Source: Aplectana chamaeleonis (Eukaryota > Nematoda > Chromadorea > Rhabditida > Cosmocercidae). Taken from it: 64,000 nucleotides of DNA. The notes beneath the pieces were generated by a model. It was not told the DNA's origin and did not search any database. It was given only the letters and a program-made list of their open reading frames with translations. Both the position numbers and the translations under genes were made by a program. How positions within the stretch are numbered: position 1 is the first letter of the stretch; every line of letters begins with the position of its first letter. This document shows, piece after piece, positions 1 to 8,442 of this stretch. The DNA lies in the NCBI GenBank assembly GCA_029168955.1, contig JAPDOI010000021.1:1773501-1837500 (forward strand), read 5' to 3'.

Positions 1-430
1 AGACATTGAAATCGACTTGGAATCAAAGAAACAACTGACACACAGTAAAGAAATCTTTCAAGAGCAACATTAAAAAACACAATGATCGAAAAACAAGCCA
101 AGGAGGAGATAGGGATTGTCTGTCCAGCCAGCCGCCAGTCGAAGTGGCCATGATTGCCCCTGATATTGATCAAAATGGGTGGAGCGGCTGTCTTTGGCAA
201 TTTGCCATCAAAATCATCAACATCCCACAAAACTCGTCATGAGAAAGGCGAGCTGGCTTCTTTGGGGCGGGCTTGCTTTCTACACCGGCCACTTCACTTC
301 CGTTTTTGGCCATTATTGGCGCGTTTTCGGTGCTTTCTTTGACACCCACCCATCCATCTTCTGTCAGCATAGTACTTCAGCCTTGCAACGCGTTAAAAAA
401 ATTCATCGCGAACACTGCCTTTGGGGTCGA
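1..430. repeat. Dispersed repeat, possible right end of a TTAA-type element
   Basis: No gene is recognisable. The stretch at about 313-422 resembles 32020-32130, sharing the pattern 'gcgttttcg.tgctttctt.gac.c' and ending in a terminal-repeat-like motif, GCGAACACTGCCTT. The same motif closes several TTAA-flanked elements elsewhere in this window. I read it as the degenerate right end of such an element; the left end is not visible. Short reading frames here are not supported. Confidence 0.35.
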
Positions 431-860
431 ATAGAGTCCCGCCGCTGACAGGGGCGGCGGAGGTAGGAGCGGCGCGGCGTGCCGCGCCGCTGCCCTCGAC
501 GCCGCCGATCTCCAACTACTATGATCGGGCCGCGGCAAACTGGAGCGGCGACGCACTTTTGCGTACTACGTACAGGGCTATGCACCTCACATCTAAATAT
601 CTAATTGACTGATTGTAATATTCAGATTCGCCAAGTTGAAGCTAGACGATTTCACAGCGGCTTGAGTCATGTTCAGTGCCTTGCATAAGAAACGAATATA
701 TATGGTTTCAAGATAGACCAATTGGCAAAGAGAGCTGTTTCAAAACCTGAGGATTCTCCCCCGAAAATGGATTTCGTGATCGATGTACACCTCTTCCGTT
801 ATCTTGTATTCATTTTTGTAGGATTATTATTGTAATATTTCACCTTACGCATTCATTATA
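431..860. other. Unassigned stretch with a GC-rich palindrome
   Basis: A GC-rich block at about 435-560 includes a short palindrome near 470-492 (GCGGCGCGG / CCGCGCCGC). A similar CG-rich block occurs at 13870-14070. From 560 to 860 I see no gene or repeat that I can name. Confidence 0.3.
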
Positions 861-1560
861 TTTGGGGTCGAATCGAAAAGTTATTCGAAGAAATTTTCGA
901 GCTAATGGAATATTCGATACATTTGAAAGCCACAATTTCTAATTTTTCAAAGATTCGATTTATTCGGGATTTTGGACTTTTAGTTTTCTCGGGTTTTCGG
1001 TTTATTCAGGGTAATAAATCATTTTTTTATCCAGTTATCGATTCTACTGAAATTCTGCATTGATAGGTGTTTCGGATATTCGCTTCATTCGGGATTTCAA
1101 ATTAATTGGTTTTCCGAATATTCGCTTTTTTAACAAACTTAAATATTCAGTTTTCCGAGTATTCGGACAAGTTTGGGTCACGCCATTCGAACACTCTATG
1201 TCACTGATAAAAATTGGAGAATATTCGATAACCATTCTGGAATAATTCGAGGATTTTAATTTTTATCTGAATATGCGGACAAATCTTGCGATCATTCGAA
1301 TCCAATAGAGAATAAATTTTTGAAAATTTTCATTAATTCGAAAAAAACGGAGAGCCCTCTTCAATTATTATTTTTGAATAATTTGTTCAACATTTAAAAA
1401 ATGCATTACTCGACGAAATTCATTCAATCGGAAATTTGAAAATGTCTCATTCAAATGCAATTATTCATTCGGTGAATCTACAATAGAAAGGGTTTATTCA
1501 AAAGACTCATTAGCCCGAGTTTTTCGCAGAAGTGATCATGCGAACTATTTATTTCTTCGG
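861..1560. repeat. AT-rich TTCGAATA-type degenerate tandem repeat
   Basis: The sequence is dominated by degenerate repeats of ATTCGAATATTCG-like words mixed with TTCGGGATTT. Comparable tracts occur at 19945-20100 and 61593-61762. The motif is self-complementary, so the tract can fold on itself. No coding potential is visible. Confidence 0.6.
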
Positions 1561-1609
1561 CGTATTCTAAAAACATGGTGATCGGATCATTAATTCATTG
1601 GAAACCTAG

Positions 1610-2330
1610 TGTTGCGAATCGGTGGTTGTTTACCCCGGGTCCGACATCATATTGACGTCAGTCCCGTGGGAAACGTCCAGTGGACTAACAACTAGGATAA
1701 TGCGATCTGAACTAAATACCCTAGCAAACGACATACTGCAATACGCGGATGTTACTACAACATTACCGCACTCTAGAATGAACACCCAATGTCCCCAACT
1801 TGGGACTCACTGTACTAATCAATATGCACTCAGACTGTAGTATAACAGCGAAATGTACCCCTCTTGCTTACACAACAGTACACCGCTAATTTAGATAATT
1901 TATACTCTATAGAAATTATGAAGATAAGGGGGAAAGATGGAATTAGATAATATAACAATAGTTCATAGATAAGGACCACACATGACCGGAGGAAACCACT
2001 GAATTAGCAAAAGAAGACAAACAAGGAATACGGCCGATTAACTGTTCATCAACCCCGCTCATCGCGAGCAGCTGCATTAAAGAGATGAATTGTAATGTTC
2101 TAAAGGCCCTAACACCCCACAGCGACGCACTGTACTAGTGACGGAAAAGGAGGTAATCAACAAAAGGAAGAGCAGCCGCACCGGGCCGTGGCAGGAGAGT
2201 CGAATCGATATTTTAGGCCACTCAAACCAATCCGGCGTGGGCGGCGCTCGCGTACTGTACTGCCGGCATTCGCTGTGGGACCGACCGCGCCCGGGCCCTC
2301 GTAGGAGCAAAGCATCGCGCTTTCGCGACA
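1610..2330 (-). repeat. 3' LTR of the minus-strand BEL element
   Basis: A direct repeat of 12228-12948. In element sense it starts TGTCGCGAAAG and ends GATTCGCAACA. It is preceded in element sense by a purine tract and bounded on the genomic side by CCTAG. A diverged homologue is the LTR at 55720-56433. Short reading frames inside it occur in both LTRs and are not genes. Confidence 0.95.
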
Positions 2331-2340
2331 CTCCCGCCCC
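2331..2340 (-). promoter_or_regulatory. Polypurine tract (plus-strand primer)
   Basis: In element sense GGGGCGGGAG abuts the 3' LTR. This is the expected position and composition of the RNase H-resistant primer for plus-strand DNA synthesis. Function is inferred from position. Confidence 0.7.
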
Positions 2341-3125
2341 GAAAAGAAAGAGTATAAACGAGGACCCGAATGGGCATAAGGTAGCGGCGGGGAGGAGCCT
2401 AACTACCCGTGCAGTCGGTGCTGCCCTGGACCTATTGGGCCTAGTGCCCCTAGATGCAGCTGGGTCGCGAGTGCCAATTGATGCACAGCTACCAGCCTGA
2501 AGTTTTTGAATAATATATGGTAGAAAAAGGGGGTAATTTAGATGGCTTTCTCCGTAATGTAATATCTGGTCCGAACACTATGACCTACTGCTTCCGATGA
2601 TCTCCTGAGCTAATATGAGATCAACCATGTAGATTGTATGAGGTTAATATACCGGTGATTAATGGAGATACGCGTAAATGTGATTAAATGAGCATATGCC
2701 TTAGGTAAGAGTGTGAGCAACAATACAACAAAAAAAGGGAAAACAAAAAGCAAAACAAGAATAATCATCAACAACACCGATAATAATAACAAGTATTTAC
2801 ATATGTACAAAACGAGATCACTGCAATATCGAGCAACCATCAACAATCAGACGACCATTCACTACACCAGCAACACGCACACTCCACTCCACCTATGCTA
2901 GCACCACCAGGTCTGCAACATAATGCGTCTTTCCGCACTAGACAAGCTCACGGAAACGGCGGAGCGCCCGGCACAGTTCACGGATTACCTTAAACCTACC
3001 TGACCGATCGCTCACTGATCTCAACCCGCTGCAACCGGACTGCCCGCTACTCGATCTTACAAGCGAGTCTTGGCGACGGATCTTGACAGGACAACGGCGA
3101 TGGAAAAGCTAGAAGTTGCATGGGC
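2341..3125 (-). other. BEL element 3' untranslated region
   Basis: This lies between the end of the third-ORF remnant and the polypurine tract. I see no conserved reading frame. An A-rich stretch on the plus strand (2720-2800) appears as T-rich RNA in element sense. Confidence 0.5.
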
Positions 3126-4397
3126 CTATCTAAAGCAACCGGTTACTAAAGACAGAACCCAACAATCAACTAACCTGCGATTGTCTTGACAGTGATCTGT
3201 ATTAGTGTCTGCGCCGACAGCTGCTAGCACGCTGCGATGTAAAAGCGGCGCAGAACAGGAAACGAGTATGGGCCTTACAAAAGGGAGGAATTTTAACGCG
3301 CGCGGAGTAAGCAAAAGAGTGGCCCTGATCCAACAACACAATAAAAAATGCGCAGTAATCATGCAAGTGCCACCTCTTGCTGCCCTTTCGGCCTCTTTGG
3401 CTGTTATCCCGCCTTCCGCCACCCCGGCGCCGAGCTCCGCCAATGCGGAAGTGGACAGATGTCCAGCCTCCGGGGGGACGAAAGAAGAAGGGCCAACCAA
3501 GAGGGGCACCCAAACACTGCATTAGTGCGGAAGTTGCATAACACGAGCTCCTGTGGACGATTGCGGATCCCCCAGTGGGCGGAGGTCCACAAGAGCCACG
3601 TTGGGGTACTCATCTGCAACTGTAATACGTACAGTGTTGGAGTAGCCATGATGCCACTTGCGCAACGACTGGATACATGGAATAAGAGTTTCTTCAAGGT
3701 CAGTGGGCAGGTGGTTCGCCATGCGGACCATGCACTGCTGACCACGAGCCCCGATCGTAGATCGGTGCTGAAGCAACACATGATCCATCTGGTACGCATG
3801 CAGGATGCGAATGACGTTAGTCACCTGATCCACCGTCCTCGAAGAACTCCTGAGTGAGTCGTTGGTGTAAGTGACTGAAATACCTTGGGAATGAAGTAGT
3901 TGCTTGAAAGAATTAGTCCCCGTAATCCCCTTAGCAGACTCTGACACAATCAGCTGGACTAGCTGATCCTGAAGGACTGATATGGACAAGATGCCATCGT
4001 TCAGTTCATTCGAGAACCCCATCAGCCGATTGAAACTGAGTTCCCGTGGGTCACCCGTGACGAGGTAAACCACGGCCAAATGAGATTTACGGAGAAGATT
4101 CTTAGAAAAAGAATCAAGTTTCTGAAGTATATGTACTGCAGTAGCAACTGAACTGAGTATAGTTTGCCTGCAAGGCACTCCCACCGAATATGGGGGTGCC
4201 GCGTCGGCCTGGTCTGCAGTAGGCGGAGCAATGTGCAACTGATCTAAAGAAAATGAAAGAGAAGCATTAAATCCACGACGAATGCGTGGCGTACCTCTAC
4301 TGCCTCTGAAATATCCTCTTCTTCCAGATCCTTGTTGCACATGTTGTCCGCGGGTGGGCTCGTCCTTGTTGTCGACCATCGCTTTGGATACGCACAT
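3126..4397 (-). pseudogene. BEL element third ORF (ORF3), RG-rich, unknown function
   Basis: This reading frame lies downstream of pol. The first stretch is open from ATG codons at 4397 or 4379 to a stop at 3522; 4379 is favoured because the copy at 60032 starts at the matching Met. Similarity to that copy then continues in another frame (3509-3126), so a frameshift is likely near 3510-3540. The first ~35 residues are Arg/Gly-rich (GSGRRGYFRG, GTPRIRRGF), as in RNA-binding RGG segments. The middle holds a conserved block (FSNELNDGI, SVLQDQL, QLIV) and the end contains SLRKWHHGYSN and ADEYP. No signal peptide or membrane segment is seen, so it does not look like an envelope gene. Relative to the 60-kb copy it lacks roughly 200 residues after the RG region. 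I do not recognise the family. Confidence 0.7.
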
Positions 4398-4413
4398 CTT
4401 GAATGGCAAATCA

Positions 4414-4420
4414 CTGAAAA
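4414..4420 (-). promoter_or_regulatory. Putative 3' splice site upstream of ORF3
   Basis: In element sense TTATTTTCAG stands 34 nt before the ORF3 ATG at 4379. The same TTATTTTCAG-TG sits 37 nt before the matching ATG of the 60-kb copy. It fits the nematode acceptor consensus TTTTCAG. Splicing itself is inferred. Confidence 0.6.
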
Positions 4421-5304
4421 TAAATTTGCACTAAAATATACGAAAACACCACGATAGACGACGAAACGAGCGTGTATTATAAATGAATGCTGATTTAGAT
4501 GGAGTAAAGTAGTACAGAGGCTGTACTGGTATATTATAGAAAGCGTGTAATAGAACCAGGACTCCGTACAGAAATAGTACTTCGAACAACGGACTATGAA
4601 GTACGACTGAAATAGGAATATTTTTCGAAATTAGACCAATGGGATATGGAGTGGTGGTAGATGAGTGGCTTGGAGAAGAAATACAAAAAGGAATGGATGA
4701 AAGCGTTCAAAAACAATGGCAATTACAAGGAAATTGCGTCAGAATGACGCGAAAATAAGAATTTCGCATTTGTGGCGTCACCCATCGATGCCACTCACGT
4801 GACTATGCGCCATCGTGGCGGGACCCAATGGTCAAACTGCACAAACTGCGAAGGTACTGTACTATTTTGAAAGGGGGTTTTTGATGAAAACTTTGATAGA
4901 AGGGAAGAACATCGATATAGGGAAAAAGAAAGAAGAGAGATTTATTGAAGATGGAGACATTTTATAGGATTTTTGATCGAAACCACTATTTACCACCAGA
5001 GAAAGGAATTTTTTGCTGTAATACAGGATTTGGCCTAATAGAGCTGTATTGATCAAAAACACGTAGGATGTTAAATCGTGTATAATCAAGATGTATTAAA
5101 AAATGGAATAGAGGTCGTGAAATAGGACTGAAAACACGGATAAATAACGGTAAATAACAGGTATAAAAAAAGGTACTAGACTATAAGAAACTACGGAATT
5201 TATGAGAGAGAAGCTACATTACTACGTTAACGGAATTTAGTGAGGAACGAAAACTAAGAAAGAACTACAACTACTGTTAGTGACTATGGAATGAAAAATG
5301 ACGC
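4421..5304 (-). other. Pol-ORF3 intergenic region of BEL element
   Basis: A non-coding spacer between the pol stop and the ORF3 acceptor. The part around 4760-4860 is closely matched by 58510-58610 of the second element (shared words GATGGCGCATAGTCACGTG and CACAAATGCGAAATTCT). The rest is T-rich in element sense. It is probably an intron or untranslated region for ORF3 expression. Confidence 0.55.
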
Positions 5305-5954
5305 TCATCTGCTGTCCGTCCTCTTGACCTTGCGAGGAGGCTGGACTCGTGATAGTACCGGAGGCGACGGCCTCTTCCTCAGCGACTGCTCGTCGACAGC
5401 AGTAACTTCCATCGGGACCAATTGATTGATAGAGCCATCTAAAATTTTATTACGACCTGTTCTTACCTTTACTGATCGGAGTCTTCCGTCGTTGGAGTTG
5501 TTGAGCTCCAGAATAAGACCTAATGGCCAGTTAGCTCTGGCTGTGTTATCCTGTTTAATGAGGACAACTTCTCCGGCGGATGGCCAGGCTCGAGCCCCGT
5601 GCTTTTTAGAGGAGTCAAAGCGATTTCTCTCTGCAAGGGCCTGGAGATAGTCCTTGCGCCAAGTCTCCCAGAAGAATTCTAGGGACTCTGAGAAGTCTGT
5701 AATAATCCATGAGACTTTCATGGGAATCTGCAATATTGCTGAGTGGATCAGCACTGGATAATGAATTAGGGTCATTTATATGACCGAGACGGAACTGAGG
5801 ATTAATGAGGTCAATGGGACGCAACACTAAAGCCTCATCCGTCGTTGTAGTAACTACTGGGGTAATTGGACGTGTATTAAGAGTACCCTCAATCTCAAAT
5901 AGGAGAGTCTCGAGATTCCACAAGTCGAAGGTCTGTCGGCACACAGTCTTTTTT
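5305..5954 (-). pseudogene. BEL pol C-terminus (DUF5641-type), frameshifted
   Basis: The C-terminal part of the integrase polyprotein. Similarity moves from the integrase frame to a second frame (5944 on: NTRPITPV, RPIDLINPQFRLG) through a seven-T run at about 5948-5954, and then to a third frame ending at 5305 (FFWETWRKDYL, GEVVLIKQDN, LVPMEV). That gives two frameshifts. The FW..W...YL and VLI..DN patterns are typical of the domain that follows BEL/Pao integrases. The last ~60 residues match a remnant at 57799-57990 in the second element. Confidence 0.8.
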
Positions 5955-6589
5955 TAAGGCTGATTCTACCGAACCAACCAAACGCTCGTAGAACCCGCCT
6001 TTCCATGGGGAAAGAGGCGTGATGAACTCCCATTTGAGATGGGCTTGTGTAGTAAAATTCTGAATTAGAGAGTCTTCTTTTAATGCGGTCAGCTCGTTGG
6101 TCAGGATTTCCTTCCCTAGCTTGAAGGTGGGCGCATTGTCGCTTAGGACTTGGTCCGGAGCTCCTCTGCGTGCCATAAACCTTCGAAACGCGAGAAGAAA
6201 TTGAGCGGCCGTGTTGTCCACGACCATCTCAAGGTGCAAGGCGCGGGTCGCCATGCATGTAAAAATGCAAACCCACACCTTACGGTCCTGACCTTGCTCT
6301 GAACGCACCGAAAGAGGTCCAAAGTAGTCCAAACCAACGTTTTGGAATGGGCGACTTCGGGTGACTCGCTCCTGTGGTAATTCTGGGCTATCTGGGTATG
6401 AGTAGAAACGTCCTTGATGACGTTTACATGTAGTACATTTAGATAAGACTGAAGTAACTACCTGCCGTGCTTTAGGGATCAGGTAGTATCTACGAAGGGC
6501 GGAAAGAACGTGGGAAGTCCCGGCGTGGAACAGCTTATGATGGTAGTGAGAAATTACCATCTTCAGAAGTGGGTGTCCTGGCAGCAAAA
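5895..6589 (-). pseudogene. BEL integrase
   Basis: An integrase region of about 230 residues that would insert the cDNA into the host chromosome. It has the start PIILLPGHPLL, an HHCC zinc-binding segment (HYHHKLFHAG ... CTTC), and a DDE core with Asp in GLDYFGP (about 6325), Asp in LSDNAPTF (about 6138) and Glu in GGFYERLV (about 5988). All three catalytic acids are present. It enters by a frameshift near an A5 run at about 6595-6602 and leaves by the seven-T run near 5950, so the domain is intact but cut off from the rest of Pol. Confidence 0.9.
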
Positions 6590-6871
6590 TTATGGGATTT
6601 TTGCTGAGGATGCCAGATCCGAATGAGCCATTCGCATAACACCGTGAAGAATTCCATATTCGTCTCGGACCTTTCGTAGATTCTGATATCTGTGATCTTG
6701 TATTATCTGAGCTCCTTCTCGCTGTTGTTCGCGATATAAAAGGAGCTCAGCCGACTTTAGGTCGACTGTAGTAATATTTGGTGAAATACTAACCCTGTCT
6801 AAAATGGGGTGAGGGTTCGTCTGACGGTCTGCGTGTCTCCCTTGTGCCATGGAATGTAATTTCCTGACGTA
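6590..6871 (-). pseudogene. BEL pol linker between RNase H and integrase
   Basis: An in-frame continuation of the RNase H segment after a TAA stop at 6874-6872. It holds a tether-like region (SAELLLYREQQ, HRYQNLRKVRDEYG) usual just upstream of BEL integrases. It ends in a frameshift at the A5 run near 6600, after which the integrase frame begins. Confidence 0.75.
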
Positions 6872-7435
6872 TTAGAGCACGTAAGCGATCACGCGAACCA
6901 GCTTGGAGAATGTATTAATACTGTTAAAGGGTATAAAGGAAGTATAGGGTTCTGTTATAGCTGTAGTGATGGATTTGAATTCCACCTGTAACTCCTTGGT
7001 GGAGGGTGGATCTGAAGTAAAATCCATCTCTGCGTTAGGCCATCGAGATGGCGGAGTAATAATATATTTTGGACCATGCCACCAAATATGGTCCACGATT
7101 TCTGAGGCTGTTAGGCCTCTGGTGGCGCAATTTGCTGGATTGCTATTTGTATTAACGTAATAGAACCGAGCTGAAATCTTCGCTTCCTTAATTTCGCGAA
7201 GTCCTTCCTGGATGAACTTCACTCGATTATGGACGAAGGTTTTCAGGGGTTTTTTGGAATATATCCAATACAGAGCAATCTGTGAATCGGATAATAACTG
7301 AACTGAATTAATAGGAACTGTTAATTGCTTCCGAAGGAAACGTACCATTCTGACTGCTAAACATGCTGCCATCAACTCAAGACGAGGCATAGTAACCTTT
7401 TCTTGAGGTGCCAACTTGCTTTTGGAAAAGATCAA
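6872..7435 (-). pseudogene. BEL RNase H domain
   Basis: This segment would degrade the RNA strand of the RNA-DNA hybrid. MPRLELMAA, LLSDSQIALYWI and NPANCATRG match the BEL/Pao RNase H core; the last motif usually reads NPAD, so its Asp appears replaced by Asn. It is joined to the RT segment through a frameshift near 7435-7450 and ends at an in-frame TAA (6874-6872). Confidence 0.85.
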
Positions 7436-8442
7436 GTTGCTGAATGGGGGTCCGCGGGATGGTCTGCATACCAGTGGGCAACCGCCGCGTACGCCCTTTC
7501 AGAGGCATCTGAGAATACGACCAGGTCGTATTTGCACTCAGAGGTTGAGCCGACAAAATGCGGCACTATTCCAACGAAACCATTGATATCCTGGACGATT
7601 TGTTGCCACTGTGTTGTCGCAACTTCATCCAGGGGCGCGTCCCACGATAGACCTTTGCGCCATAGGTCCTGTATAAAGATTTTCGCCTTGACGAAAAGTG
7701 GATTAAGTAGACCCAAGGGGTCGAAGGTAGACGCGAAAGCCTTTAAGGCTGCTCGCTTTGTTGCTACCCTCTGTACTAAGTTTTTTGTAGGCACGTGTAA
7801 CGTGTCTTTTGAGTTATCCCACTGGAGACCCAGTAGTTTAACTGGAAGGTTTGTCCTTTTCATACGGTCTGCGGGCGGTATCGCAGCCATTACTCCGTTG
7901 CTATTGGATACGAACTCCTTTAGGTTCATACCCATAGCGTCGAAGATTTCCTTGCACAGCCTTTGCTTCGTCGTTCCCTCGGCGACATGGTTGGCGCCGA
8001 TGAGAACATTGTCCACATAGGTGTTGGCAAGGATCTCGTCGCGGAGCTGGTTGTTACGATCGCGCTCGAGAGCGTACTTAATGGACATACTGAGTAAAAA
8101 GGGTGAGGCACTAACCCCAAATGGAATACGTGTAAAACGAAGAATGCGAAGGTTGTCTCTGGAAGGCCCCTTATTTGGGTCCCCGAGCCAGAGAAACCTC
8201 GTGACGTCGCGCTGGTCCTGTTGAAGACGGACCTGGTGGAACGCCTTTTCCACGTCTGCTGTGATAAGAAGTGGAGTAAGTCGCGCACGCAACAATGTGC
8301 CACAAAGATCGGGCAGCATTGTTGGACCCTGATGCAAGCAATCGTTGAGACTAGGGACGTCTTTACGATAGCTTGAGGCATCAAAAACAATGCGCAACTT
8401 TGTAGTATTGCTATCTTCTTTGAAGACAGCCTGATGAGGAAT
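7432..8442 (-). pseudogene. BEL reverse transcriptase
   Basis: This continues in frame from the gag-protease ORF across a TAA stop at 8445-8443; there is no natural start codon at its beginning. RT motifs include RIVFDAS, DVEKAFHQV, RIPFGVSASPF and YVDN (8019-8008), followed by the BEL/Pao connection AFASTFDPLGL. The catalytic box reads YVDN rather than YVDD. It may be a lineage feature or a loss of function; I cannot tell without relatives. The frame ends at 7432 through a frameshift into RNase H. Confidence 0.9.

Noticed and set aside
2138..2500. A 120-codon frame
   Set aside because: It lies in the LTR and adjoining untranslated region; it is shared by the other LTR only as far as the LTR goes.
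3126..4397. Envelope gene
   Set aside because: No signal peptide, membrane segment or cleavage motif is visible in either copy.
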